64,000 nucleotides of DNA from Anodontia alba. Taxonomy: Eukaryota > Mollusca > Bivalvia > Lucinida > Lucinidae. Below, in pieces: positions 11,276-22,540 of this stretch. Below the pieces are notes generated by a model. It made no database searches. It was not told the DNA's origin and was given only the letters and a program-made list of their open reading frames with translations. Within the stretch, counting starts at the first letter, position 1, and every line of letters starts with the position of its first letter. The position numbers were made by a program, and so were the translations under genes. The stretch spans positions 57,083,507 to 57,147,506 of the forward strand of contig OZ024827.1 of the NCBI GenBank assembly GCA_964016985.1, read 5' to 3'.

Positions 11276-13536
11276 TTAGTGAGCAGCAGTGCTTGGATTG
11301 CAGTGTGGACATTCAAAGAAAGTGTTATGCCTAACCACACGTACACTACTACAAAATTTCAAATGAGTCCAGTGGTGGCATGTGTCACACTGTGCCCAAT
11401 GTATTATAACAAGATAGTTTACATTCTTAAATTCTGGTGGTCTGGCCTGTTTGCAGACACAACAAGGGGTTTCCTCATAAACGGATATATCCTCGTCTGA
11501 GTCACTTCCATTTTCATTACTGACAGGAATACCATCCTTTCCAACATTTGTGGATAGTCCAGAGGTACTTGGTCTTGGAGATAAAACTGGTGCACTGGAC
11601 TCGGGAAACTCTGGATTATCGAATTTCAAACTTTTCTTGGCTTTTATTTGAGGATTTTCTTGTGTATCTTTTCTCTTCCTACTGTTCTGTTCTGTCAACA
11701 GTTTCATGTTTATGTCATTACCCATATGACCTGCAACAGATGGCAGCCTGTTGGCTGCTTTCTTTTTCTTCTCAATGTTTACCTTTGTTATTGTAAGAGA
11801 TTTGAGATATGCTGACCCACTTTCTGAGACTGAACATTGCTTTTTACTGACTGTCCTTTTCTTTGTTATTTTGTCTTGTTTGTAAGTGTTCTTTGTTGTT
11901 TCAGGAATACCATTTCCTTTATTTGATGTTGTACTTTGTTCATTTGTTGCTGTCTCATCTTGATAAGCATTGTTGTTTCTGTCCTGTTCTGGTATATCAT
12001 CTTGGTTTGTTTCATTTGTCACACTTGTTTCTTTTTCAGATGGGGTGGTCGGGTGGTGCGAAGGTGCTGTGTATCTTAGATCACCGGGGCGTCCAACTGA
12101 TATTGGCTTACAGTTGGGCAAGGCCTGCTATCCTTGTAGTGGGTAAGGGTAGAGGGGGAATGTTTTTATTTCTTCTGTTTCTTCACTTTCATTCCTGTTC
12201 CTCTTTCTTCCCTGTCCCTCTCTTTCATCTCCTCTACTCTCTCTTCTATCTCTTTTCTCCCTTTCTCTGGGAGACGACACAAAATGACCCTCAAGGGTTG
12301 ACGTGTCGTTAAACCCCAACAAAATCAATTCTTTTTCAGAAGATGGGTATATAGTGGAAGGGGCGAGCTGAAAACTTGTCACGGCATCTTTATTGAATGG
12401 ATATATCCCGGCTTTCTGAAAGGCACTAATTAGGTTACTGGGAGTCATGGCTTTAATATAAGCTTTACTAGACAGTTCACCAACTACATACTTATTAATT
12501 ACAGTACGAGGGTTCTTCCTTAGGTAGATCTGACATTCTCGGTAGTTACTTTCAAAGGGGCAAAGCATCCGACATCCAATGGTTGTAGAAGATGAGAGGT
12601 GTGTGGGGGTAATATAAAGAATATAACATTGTTCGCTCTTCCCCATTCCTGTAAGGCCAAGTTTACATGCGACTTATGCCCATCAAATAAAACTAACACT
12701 GGGTTACTCCTTGCACTTGGGTTAACATATTTGACAAAATGGTCCCGTAGGAAGTTATTAAATATAACAGTGTTCGACCAGCCATTCTCTGACATTTCTC
12801 CAGATGTACCAGCACATGTATTTTCTATAAAGACAGGATTCCACCTCTTCCCAGGAAAAACATAGTACGGAGGCAAGAACTTCCCCTGCGCATTACCACT
12901 TCCAATTAGTGTGACATTTTGACCCCTTGGAGATGTGATAGCTTGGGCATTACTTCCTCTATTAAAAACGACCTTGGGTGGATTATCATTATGTTCTAAA
13001 GAAATATTGGTCTCATCAATGTTATAGATGTTTTCAGGCTTATCATGAAGACCATTTGAGGACATTATTGTATTCAGTTCATCATAGTACTTTGTAACTG
13101 TTTCTATTGATGAAGCTTTAGCCCTAATGATAGCGAGCTTTCGTGGTTTGGTCACTTGCAGATCACCACAACGCTTCATGACTTTATAAAACCAGCTGTC
13201 ACCAAAGTAGGGGTCTGATTCAGATTTCTTTCCAACACTGATGGCATAGTTAGTGGCAACATGTAGTACTTCTTCTTTGGTTTACCCATAACCGATGCTG
13301 GCCATGTACTTAATGTGTTCAGCTAAGCCTTGCTCTTCGCAATCAGACAGTAATGTTGGTGCCCCAAGTTTTGCATTCTCCTCGATAAGCCTTAGCGTAC
13401 AATCTCGGAGGGTACTTTCGGGATCCTCAAATTGACGAGCCGCTCTATAGACAGACATTCCATTTTGTGTGGCTTGAAAGGCAGCTCTTATTGATGCCAT
13501 ATCATACTGTCTGTATATGGGTCTCTTTGATTTGGC
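11276..13536 (-). pseudogene. Pogo/Tigger-like DDE transposase with C-terminal PHD finger (broken)
   Basis: Reading right to left, the frame begins after a splice acceptor (T-run then CAG, ending at 13537). A pipsqueak-type helix-turn-helix comes first (MASIRAAFQATQNGMSVYRA, then ARQFEDPESTLRD). The DDE_1 core follows with YNIDETNI, VLFDGHKSH and PPHTSHLLQPLDVGCF, the three catalytic-site motifs. A conserved C-terminal helical block (SAFQKAGIYPFN) and a basic low-complexity linker come next. It ends in a C4HC3 PHD finger (CCVC, CDTC, H..C, CPHC) at about 11300-11470. DDE transposases cut and paste DNA at TA targets, and PHD fingers usually bind histone tails. Defects are a TAA in IGYG-stop-TKEEV (13282-13284), a frameshift near 12550, and a SINE at 12041-12328. 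No TIRs were found. The intact product would be roughly 700 residues. Confidence 0.88.
12041..12328 (+). mobile_element. SINE, family A, inserted in the pogo-like gene
   Basis: The 288-bp insert is flanked by the 12-bp duplication TTCTTTTTCAGA (12029-12040 and 12329-12340). It matches the 24726-25021 copy along its whole length. It ends with a stem-loop (ACGACAC...TGACCC-loop-GGGTTGACGTGTCGT) followed by TAAACCCCAAC and a CAA/TCAA tail. Insert plus duplication is exactly 300 bp, so the transposase frame is preserved on both sides and Ser-Glu-Lys-Glu is duplicated. The only in-frame stop inside is TAG at 12128-12130. Confidence 0.9.
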
Positions 13537-13629
13537 CTGAAAAAAAAATGGACCTACTTTGTATGTATACTTCAAATATGCCAAAATAAGTTTTTGTTGC
13601 AGTAAAATGCTACTGGTATTGAGGTGCAC

Positions 13630-14287
13630 TAATGTAACACCCTTGACTGCACTAATTTATCATTAATTCCTTTAGTAGAATATAATTTAATTTTATCAAT
13701 TAAAACATCACTTATTATATATTTATTATTATATTAAATGACTAATTTATGGAATTCTTACAAAACAATTCTCAGATGATTACAGTTAAATTCAATTCTA
13801 TTCAGTTCATAATAGGGCTAAATTGCATAGGTATACTGTACTATGACACCAAAAGCAATTCCATAAAAGGAAATAACATGACTTTGGGACTGTGCATTGA
13901 AGAGAGCTTCTCGAGAAAATGTTGCAGATGGATTTTGCCTTTGTTGTCATTTATTTTGGGCATATTTATTTCTACTTAAATAGTAATAATTGAATTTTAC
14001 CAGTGTAATGAATGGCAAAAAAACGGACAAATAAATATTTTTGGGATGTTTTAACTAACTTACATTCAGGTAATTCATTCTTTTTATCACTCTTGAATAG
14101 GGCTATCACGTGTAAACATGTACCCGGAAGCGTGTAGTGTTTGTGTAGAAAACGGTTACGAAAATGACAGTTCGTTTACACGAAGCACATGATTGACACA
14201 TGATCAGAAATGACATCATCAATAAAATCTTACCTCATTCATTCGTCACTTCCTTTTTTCTTTCTCACTCATAATAGCTGCCTCTAA
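13630..14287. other. AT-rich intronic sequence, nothing recognised
   Basis: No recognised domain, TIR or repeat. A minus-strand GTAAG word at about 14230 could be a donor for a 5' exon of the pogo-like gene, but there is no coding support. Confidence 0.4.
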
Positions 14288-14517
14288 TAAAAACCTGAGA
14301 TCGCCAATTTGGCAATATTTTTCTGTTATCCCTGATGGCAAGAAGAAGGCCAAATGTAACGTGTAAAGTTGAAGTGTCATACTCGGGAGGCAGCACCGGG
14401 ACTATGTCCAATCATTTGAAACATGTACATAAGTCTGTAAAGACTGAAGTCAATGATGGAAAACCCAAAATTGTGCAAAAGCCGAACACAAACACTACAC
14501 GCATTTGGCCGTTTTGA
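14288..14517 (+). pseudogene. BED zinc-finger fragment with 2-bp deletion
   Basis: The first frame reads NLRSPIWQYFSVIPDGKKKA then KCNV and hits TAA at 14364. The second frame continues CKVEVSYSGGSTGTMSNHLK then HVHKS. Joined, these give a classical BED finger (aromatic W..F, C-x2-C, H-x4-H). BED fingers are DNA-binding domains of hAT-type transposases and derived ZBED proteins. The junction AAC-GTGTAAA needs two extra bases (TG), so a 2-bp deletion broke it. No hAT catalytic domain follows, so this is a scrap of a hAT-like element or gene. Confidence 0.8.
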
Positions 14518-15412
14518 CGCATCCACAGTCCACAATGGTTATGTTTGAGATTACCCCTCAAATTTTGCAGCAATCAGAAAGCAGCTTTGTCAATACACAA
14601 ATTTAGCGGTGTGCTCAAAAGTAATTGTCAATTAGTACACACATTGTGACACACATAAATGGATATTAGTTCTGTAAAAACGGAGTGCCTTTGAATAGAA
14701 CATAGTTGTACAGCCTTGGATAAAAAGATTTTGGAAACCACAACAGAAATATTCCTATCTGAGGTGGAAATACAGCCTTACAGCTAAAGATTGTGTGTTT
14801 ATTTCATAATTTTTTTCCTTGTAAACTGGTATGTAAAAGATTCCCAGTTAAACGAAATCGTTTCGTTTATGAAATTTCGTGTACACATGTAGAGATTTCT
14901 GTACACGTGACAGGCCTACTCTTGAATCAAAAGACGTATAAGTTGACTTTTCCCGTGACACAAGCACCAACAAAACGTCACCGCACGCGAGAAAACACGC
15001 GATATAAACAATACCCCGAACTTCGAAGTGCACCGAATTTCGAATGTCCCACCATACTTATTTGTTTGCAAAATAATATTTACAAACACTTTCTGGAGCA
15101 AAAATGTAAAATATGCAAAATTTTCAAGAGAGTACCCCTAACAATTTACATTTTATAACAAAATATCAAGTTCTAAAATGAAAAAGCCCACATAGAGGTT
15201 AGTATGATTGATGGTTCTGTAAAACAAAATACGTAAATGCAAGCTTGTTTTGCGTTTGGTATTTATTTTGAACAATATTTAATGGGGTGGAAGATAACAT
15301 GAGAAATCTCCCAGAATGCACTAAAAATTTGTAAAAGCTGGGAAAATATGAAAATAACAGAACTTCTTATAACTGCTTGAAGTCATCATTTAAAACGTTA
15401 CAAACACTGAGG
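14518..15412. other. Intronic sequence, nothing recognised
   Basis: Two overlapping open frames on opposite strands (14793-15158 and 14848-15101) match no family. No tandem or inverted repeat was noticed. Confidence 0.4.
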
Positions 15413-15414
15413 TA

Positions 15415-16313
15415 CGAGGGTCATGTAAAAAGTTCTGTCACTAATAGGCTTCCTTTGTTTTATGCCAGGTATATTTTAAAATGCTTCACTGCACTTGAAT
15501 GGTGTGTTGAATAGCTAACAATACCGGTTTATTTCGTGCAAATTGCTTTCCAACTGACCGAGTTATTTCAAATTGAAATAGATGCAGTCATATTCACTGA
15601 CCAATTTACTTGTTACATTGGAGCATGGACCAGAAGACTGAAATTCGTAGCTAATTAAATGCCGCATTAGGCTTAATATAGATTCAAAGCAGATATTTAA
15701 TGAATTGTGTAGTATATATGGACCTCAGACCATTTCAATGCGCACAGTTTTTAGGTGGGTTAAAGCTTTTAAAGCTGGGAAATGTTCTGTTGAAGATGAT
15801 ACCCGTCCTGGAAGGCCTAAAACCTCTGTTACCAAGGCTAACATCGCTGCTGTAAAGATTGTGGTCGAACAGGATGCGCGATTGTCAAGAATATAGCTAG
15901 TTGTACTGGCATAGAAGGCAGTGTGCAAACAATTTTGAAAAAACGTTTGGACCTGAGAAAGGTTTGAGCTAGGTGGGTACCTCATTTGCTCACTGAGGAG
16001 CAAAAGACACAAAGTCTTAAATGTGCGCGGGAACTTTTGAAAACATACAAAGGCTGTAATAGTCTGGTTATTTCTAACTTGCTAACAGGTGATGAAACCT
16101 GGGTGCACATGTTTGAGCCACAAAGAAGGCTGATAATAAGCAATGGAAGCGAAAAGATCAAAAACGCCCATGTATTGCCAAGAGAACTATAAGTTCGAAA
16201 AAGATGTTGTATGCAATTTTCTTTAATTCAAGTGGGCCAGTCCTTCAAGTGCCTTGTCCATATGGTCATACAGTCACTGGCTGATTCTACAAGAATTCTG
16301 TACTGAAGAAAGC
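15415..16313 (+). pseudogene. 3'-truncated mariner element
   Basis: A mariner-type 5' terminus, TA then CGAGGGTCATGTAAAAAGTT, starts the element. The transposase follows in pieces: MRTVFRWVKAFKAGKCSVED then DTRPGRPKTS (helix-turn-helix and linker, from about 15740), and a second frame with LLTGDETWVHMFEPQ (first catalytic Asp) and AIFFNSSGPVLQVPCPYGHT. Similarity stops at about 16313 near FYKNSVLKK, before the second catalytic motif (HDNAR) and the right TIR. There is at least one frameshift between 15896 and 15986 and several stops. The transposase would have cut at TA sites. This copy cannot be active. Confidence 0.85.
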
Positions 16314-16745
16314 AGGGCCCCTAGGGGAACCTTTAAAACCTTTAAAAACCTTTTTGTTGAAATCCTTTAAAACCTTTAATTTGGCTGAAAAACCTATAAA
16401 AACCTTTATTTTGATTAGAAAACCTTTATATTTGGCAATTTGTAAATGCAAGAGAAGGACGAAGTAAATATGTATCATTTGGTAACAACAAATTATAGTT
16501 CTGTTTCTTAGATTCATTTGTTTCTAAACAGAAAATCAAGTTAATATTGTCATTACTATTTAAAGATGAAAATATCTGATTTTTCTCTGCAATTTTTCTC
16601 CCTACTTTACTTGAGAGACGACGCGGAGTTCTTTTGCTTGGGATCTGCAAAGAAATTTAACCATTAAATGCTCATTTTGTACAAACTTTATCCTGAAAAA
16701 CCTTTTGAAAACTTTTCATATTTGGTATGGGGGTACCTGGGAGGG
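16309..16745. repeat. AAAACCTTTAAAAACC repeat block with a possible acceptor
   Basis: Short AACCTTTAAAACCTTT words recur at 16330-16430 and again near 16695. On the minus strand an open frame of 73 codons (16426-16647) starts directly after TTTCTTTGCAG and reads IPSKRTPRRLSSKVGRKIAE. It looks like an exon but matches no family I know, and no donor or partner exon was found. Confidence 0.4.
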
Positions 16746-16839
16746 TTCTCTTCCATTCTACATCAATGGACCCCTGGGTCATGCCCCAGGGCGGGGCTAG
16801 AGGTCAAAATCGAGGACACCCCAATAAAGTAGTATATTG

Positions 16840-18420
16840 CAGTTTGTTTATACAAACAACCTCTTATTAAGTTTGATTTAGGGTAAAATCCACCAGTTAT
16901 TTTTGGAGTTATGGTCCTTTATCAATGTTGAAAAATAGTTGAAAAAATGGTTTCCGATCGATATCTTTTGAAAAGATTAGTGTATTGTATTCAAATTTTA
17001 TACACAGGTATATAATCATAAATTGTATGTCAAGTTGGATTTAGGGTAAAATCCACCAATTATTTTTGGAGTTATGGCCCTTTTTATGCCCCGCCACCAA
17101 AAAAGTGGCGGGGTATTATGTTATACCCTCTAAATCTTGAGTGTCCGTCTGTCTGTCCGTCCGTCAGCGCCCCCCACCATTCGTGTGCCCGCAACACCTC
17201 CTACAGTTTTAGGCCAATCCTTTTCAAACTTGACAGGCGCTTTTAGGATGGTCTGAAGATATGCATATTGTTTTTTTCAGAATCCTGAAATTATTTTTTA
17301 TCACATTTTTTTCATTTTTAACTTAGACTTTTTTCGAGCCCTAATACTACAGAAATCTATAGGGAGTATGTACCTTGTACGCGCAACTCCTCCTACAGTT
17401 TTAGGCTAATCCTTTTGAAACTTTACAGGCGCTTTTAGGATGGTCTGAAGATATGCATATTGATTTTTCAGAATCCTGAAATTATTTTTTATTACATTTG
17501 TTGCATTTTTAACTTAGACTTTTTTCGAGCCCTAATCCGTCCGTCCGTCAGCGCCCCCACCGTTCGTGTGCCCGCAACTCCTCCTACAGTTTTAGGCCAA
17601 TCCTTTTCAAACTTTGCAGGCACTTTTAGGATGGTCTGAAGATAGGCATATTGTTTTTTCAGAATCCTGAAATCATTTTTTTTCACATTTTTTTCATTTT
17701 TAACTTAGACTTTTTTTGAGCCCTAATACTACAGAAATGTGTAGGGAATATGTACATGTACCTTGTACGCGCAACTCCTCCTACAGTTTTAGGCTAATCC
17801 TTTTCAAACTTTACAGGCGCTTTTAGGATGGTCTGAAGATATGCATATTGTTTTTTTAGAATCCTGAAATTATTTTTTATTACAGTTTTTGCATTTTTAA
17901 CTTAGACTTTTTTCGAGCCCTAATACTACAGAAATGTATAGGGAGTATGTACCTTGTACGCGCAACTCCTCCTACAGTTTCAGGCCGATCCTTTTGAAAC
18001 TTTACAGGCGCTTTTAGGATGGTCTGAAGATATGCATATTGTTTTTTTCAGAATCCTGAAATTATTTTTTTATCACTTTTTATTGCATTTTTAACTTAGA
18101 CTTTTTTGTGTTTTTTTTTTTTTTTTTTTTGGAGTTCTGAAATAACTGTTTATTGCTTCTCTTCATGTTTAACTTAGATTGTTTTCAGCCCTTATACTAC
18201 AGAAGTGCATAGGGAATATGCAGCTTCCCTTTGATTTCACATTTGATACATTTATGTCACTTGCTTGATACATTGCAGTGGCGGGGCATGGTGCATGGCT
18301 TGCAGTTTTATTCAACTTTGAAAAATGGTTTCCGTTCCATAACTTTTGAAAAGATTAGTGAATTGGGTTCATATTTTATACACAAGCATATAGTTATAAA
18401 ATATAGGTCAAGTTTGATTC
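16840..18420 (+). repeat. Array element split by a nested insertion
   Basis: Units with GGTAAAATCCACCA.TTATTT, TTTGGAGTTATGGCCCTTT and ATGGTTTCCG.TC occur before 17086 and resume after 18311 (GAAAAATGGTTTCCGTTCC). The array was therefore interrupted by the ATGCCCCGCC element. Non-coding. Confidence 0.65.
17086..18311 (+). mobile_element. Hairpin-headed array element, ATGCCCCGCC family
   Basis: After five T's comes ATGCCCCGCCAC, a loop, and GTGGCGGGGTATTATG, a 5' hairpin. A TCTG/TCCG microsatellite follows (about 17145-17165). Five units of about 190 bp carry CTCCTCCTACAGTTTTAGGC and GCTTTTAGGATGGTCTGAAG. The 3' tail GTGGCGGGGCATGGTGC repeats the hairpin arm and ends GCAGTTTTA then TT. No protein-coding frame. 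Confidence 0.75.
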
Positions 18421-19880
18421 ATCCTTTCATTTCGTTTCACCCTGTTTCGTAACGAGCTTTGAACAAGTCTTTTGGTCTGTTTCATCCTGTTTCACAGTTT
18501 TTCTTATATATCTTAATCGTTTCATTTGTTACGAAACAGAAATGGGTTTATAAAAAAATAAAAAATAAAATTGAAAGACTAAGAATAGTATCTGTTTCAT
18601 TACATTACGCCCTGTTTCGTAACCAGCAGTGACCAAAGTTGTAGGTCTGTTTCATTGTGTTTCGCCTTGTTTCGTAACAAGCATTGACCATGGGTTTTGG
18701 TCTGTTTCATCCTGTTTCAAAGTTTTCTCTATATATCTTAATCGTTTCATTTGTTACGAAACAAAAATGGGCTTATATAAAAAAAAAAATTCTTGGCAAA
18801 GAAAAGTATCTGTTTCATTGTAACATTTCATTTCACCCTATTTCATAACAAGCACTGACCAGGGTGTTTGAACTGTTTCATCCTGTTTCAGAGTTTTTCA
18901 TATATATCTTATTCGTTTCATTTGTTGCGAAACAGAAATGTGTTTATAAAAAAAATAAGATGTATGTTTCATTGTTTCACCCTGTTTTGTAACGAGCATA
19001 TTTCAAATGTTTTGTCTGTTTCATCCTGTTTTAGAGTTTTTCCTATGTATCTTTGTTTCATTTGTTACGAAACAGAAATGTGTTTATAAAAAAAAAGATG
19101 TATGTTTCATCGTTCCATTTCATTTCACTCTGTTTCGTAACGAGCATATTTCAAATTTTTTGGTCTGTTTCATCCTGTTTCAGAATTTTTCCTGTATATC
19201 TTATTCATTTCATTTGTTACGTAAAAGAAATGGGTTTATAAAAAAAAAAAAGATGTATGTTTCATCATTTCATTTCGTTTCACCCTGTTTCGTAACAAGC
19301 TTTGAACAAGTCTTTTGGTCTGTTTCATCCTGTTTCACAGTTTTTCCTATATATCTTAATCGTTTCATTTGTTACGAAACAGAAATGAGTTTATAAAAAA
19401 AAAAAAAAAATTGAAAGACTAAGAATAGTGTCTGTTTCATTGTTTCATTATGTTCACCCTGTTTCGTAACCAGCAGTGACTAAGGTTGTAGGTCTGTTTC
19501 ATTGTGTTTTGCCTTGTTTCGTAACAAGCATTGACCATGGTTTTCTGTCTGTTTCATCCTGTTTCATCCTGTTTCAGAGTTTTCTCTATATATCTTAATC
19601 GTTTCATTTGTTACGAAACAGAAATGGGCTTATAAAAAAAAAAAATTCTTGGCTAAGAAAAGTATCAGTTTCATTGTTACATTTCGTTTCACCCTGTTTC
19701 TTAACAAGCACTGACCAAGGTATTTGAACTGTTTCATCCCGTTTCGTAACAAATGAAACTGACCATCAGTGAGAACTGCTATTGGTCTGTTTCATTCTGT
19801 TTCAGTCCATTTTAGAGTATTCTTTATATATTTTAATTGTTTCATCTGTTTCTGTTACGGAGAAAAAAACATGCCCAAAA
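18412..19880 (+). repeat. Tandem array of TTTCATCCTGTTTC units
   Basis: About eight units of 150-190 bp contain TCTGTTTCATCCTGTTTC, TATATCTTAATCGTTTCATT and GTTACGAAACAGAAATGGG, each ending in an A-run. The word GTTTCGTAAC is inverse to GTTACGAAAC, so each unit carries an internal inverted repeat. Overlapping plus-strand frames (for example 19007-19396) are read through the repeat and are not genes. Confidence 0.85.
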
Positions 19881-19993
19881 AAAACCTGCGTGGTTTTTGT
19901 GCAGTATCTAAACGAATTATCCATAACAGGAATATCTGGCTATCATATACATATTATAAATGATAATATCATCTATTCTCACTATTCCAGATA

Positions 19994-20174
19994 TATAGTC
20001 AAACCTGTCTTAAGCAGCCACCCATGGGAAGCTTAAAATGTGGCTGCTGAAGGCAGGTGGCTGCTTAATACAGTTCAAATATATGTTTATGAATTTTCGG
20101 GCAACCTTCCTCTGGCTGCTTAATACAGGTTGGCTGCTTAATAGAGGTGACCACTAACACAGGTTTGACTGTAT
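19994..20174. mobile_element. Tc1/mariner-type MITE
   Basis: TATAGTCAAACCTGT at the left is inverse to ACAGGTTTGACTGTATA at the right. The interior has GGCTGCTTAATACAGGT words in both orientations. It is 181 bp, non-coding and TA-flanked. The AGTCAAACCTGT terminus belongs to a common animal MITE type. Confidence 0.85.
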
Positions 20175-21268
20175 ATGCAGAATAGTTAATTACGTCTCTG
20201 AACCTCTTCGCCGTTGGTTATCAGAGATATTAAAATTAGTACCAGTCTGACTCGTATGGTATAAACATGGTTAGTAGAAATTTGTATAATAAACTTCCTA
20301 ATTCTCGTCTCATGGAGGAAGTTTTAGCATTACTGGAGTCAGAATTTACTATATTGTAATTATATCATAGAAGAAGGTTGTAATTATATCATAGAAGAAG
20401 GTTGAATCGGTATTGGCTTCCATTCCGTAATAGTCAAATTACCGATATACCTTCGAATCTGGACTAAAAATATCTAGATCTGGTAACAAAATCGATTCTA
20501 GCTAGTTCTTCATAAATTAACTAGAGCTTTTATCAATATGCAAAGATCTTTTAAGGAGGCTGTTACAGTAAGCTAAGTTATCAGCCTTTCCTCTTACTAG
20601 AAATTTTACAGCTGCTAAACTCTACGCTATGATGTTTGCAGTCTTTCGTTTCTTTTATTAACTTTACCAAGGATACAAATGTTACCTAAATCTCCTCTGA
20701 TAGAAGTTTAGTGTGAAAATTTATTCAGATCGTCCATCTTCATACGAAGAAATAGACAATATCTTTCTAATATCAATTGCCCTGACTAAGATTCGTTATC
20801 ACAGTCTGACTGGCTATAGATAAGATATATAATTTAATTATCAATCATATGTTCGCTATCATTGATGGATAAACTGGGTATTCAGCAAGAATTAGATTAG
20901 TCCATTTACCCAGGTTATTATTATTATTCCTGTTCAGCTCAAAATGCAAAGGAATAATTACAAAGTCTTACGATTGTTTAAGTATTATGAACTGGTTATT
21001 GGCATCAGTTAAATCGGTCTAATTAACCAGATTCCAAATATTTCATATTTATAAATAGTTTAGACTATTTAATAACTTAAATAATTTATCATAACATTTC
21101 CAGGATTTATAATCAGACTTCCAGATATGCAGGTTATCTACAGGAAATTCATATGAGAAGACATTTCTTTATTTTGTTTTTGGTCTCTCAAAGATAGACA
21201 GCTATCTTTCTGAGCATCTTTCTGTTTCAATGACTCAATAATTCTTTTTGGGATCATCTCTAGTTACC

Positions 21269-21313
21269 TCCCCCCCCCTCCCCCCCCACAAAAAAAAAGG
21301 TGGGGGGGGGGGG
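21269..21313. repeat. C-run/G-run hairpin
   Basis: A C-rich run (21269-21288) is followed by an A-run and then a G-run of 13 (about 21301-21313). The two runs can pair, and the G-run could form a quadruplex. Such sites are prone to sequencing error. Confidence 0.8.
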
Positions 21314-21557
21314 TGCAGGAATTCAGGCCTCTGAGGCTTTAGAAACTGACAGCCTCCAGAGTCTACTATTAACATATAAGGTATTAACACCTTAAGATAT
21401 GTTATTAATGTTGGAATTGGATCATTCTGAGGATTTATATCAAGAATGATCTTATTCCAAGAGTTTCCAGAGCCTTACCAGTAATCCAGAAGCGGAGGGA
21501 TCTAATTAATTTGTGTTAGAATAGGGAGCTCCTTCCCACCTAATCTGCCAATTCTAG

Positions 21558-21906
21558 CACATTATCTATAGGTTAATGGATTGTGCAGTTAAAATGTTTA
21601 AAAGTAAAACGTATTTTAACAAGCAATACTTAATCTATAGATAAGACAATCCCCCTCCCTATCTCCGCTTAGTTCTACTTTTAGGGTCTTTATCATCAAA
21701 GAAACTGCCACGTGATCAAAAGATCGGGAAGAGTGACGTCACACAGGTAACTGCCTAAGGGGCCTTTTGGTCTTTAAGACGACTGAACGGTCGTTTTTTC
21801 TGTGGAAGGCGTGAAAACAGAATACAATAGCACATTATCTATAGGTTAATGTATTGCTTGTTAAAATACGTTTGACTTTTAAAAACTTCAATTGTGCAGA
21901 CTTACA
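21558..21906. repeat. Combined direct and inverted repeat
   Basis: GCACATTATCTATAGGTTAA occurs directly at about 21559 and 21831. In addition, the tract after the first copy (GTATTTTAACAAGCAATAC near 21611-21630) is inverse to the tract after the second (GTATTGCTTGTTAAAATACG at about 21853). Mixed direct and inverted termini recall DIRS-type elements, but no tyrosine recombinase or RT is readable nearby. Confidence 0.55.
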
Positions 21907-22228
21907 AGACCAGGCATTCTTTATATACAATATTAGCAGTTTTATTATTCTGAGTAGCCTGCGCAGCCAGTCTGGTCAAGAGTAATTTGTATAAACAAAG
22001 TAAGATCTGTTTATCTCAGTTCAAATTTCTAGTAACATCAAAGGGATTATAAAAGTTGCTGATTGGTTTGATGGCATTTGGTTTGTTCACACGTCAGCCA
22101 TGTGGCCAGTTGGTGAATATGCCCCATACGGGTATCATTGAAATTGATATGATTATGATTAACCTTTCAACTCTGTGGGCTAATTCAGCAGAACACAAAT
22201 TGATGACATTTTTTCCAAGAAAACTGAA

Positions 22229-22283
22229 TTTGACATTTCATTCAAATTGTCTTCATTGGAGACAATTTGCATGAAATGTCAAA
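22229..22283. repeat. TTTGACATTTCATGCAAATTG palindrome, copy 1
   Basis: TTTGACATTTCATTCAAATT, then GTCTTCATTGGAGAC, then the inverse AATTTGCATGAAATGTCAAA. Further copies lie in 52.97-53.43 kb and 55.95-56.37 kb. A distal flank (GTCTGCTATTATTTTACCCA at about 22345) is shared with those copies, so the full palindromic unit is about 200 bp. Confidence 0.75.
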
Positions 22284-22540
22284 CCTGTTTTTCGCGACAT
22301 ACATGTACATTGTGTATTAGAAAAAATATTTCTAAATGTTGTCTGCTATTATTTTACCCAGAGTGCTAAGCGTTCAATCCTTTCTTTCATCTAATTTCCT
22401 TACCCATTTTACCTAATGGATCAATCCGAAAAGTCTGTGTAATTATTTTCCGTGACCATTGTAAGGAAAAAAAAACATGTTATGTTTTGGTGTTGAATCT
22501 TCGGGGATGGATAACATTTTGGAACCTATTGTGATTTTAA

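Larger units (their letters stand above)
20180..22190. other. Unassigned AT-rich stretch
   Basis: No long open frame on either strand. The stretch includes a C-run/G-run hairpin and an inverted/direct repeat pair at 21558-21906, which are listed separately. It may be a badly decayed retroelement (DIRS-like termini are possible), but no domain is readable. Confidence 0.35.

Noticed and set aside
19007..19396. 129-codon Cys/Phe-rich plus-strand frame
   Set aside because: It follows the TTTCATCCTGTTTC tandem array; the same residues recur with the array period.
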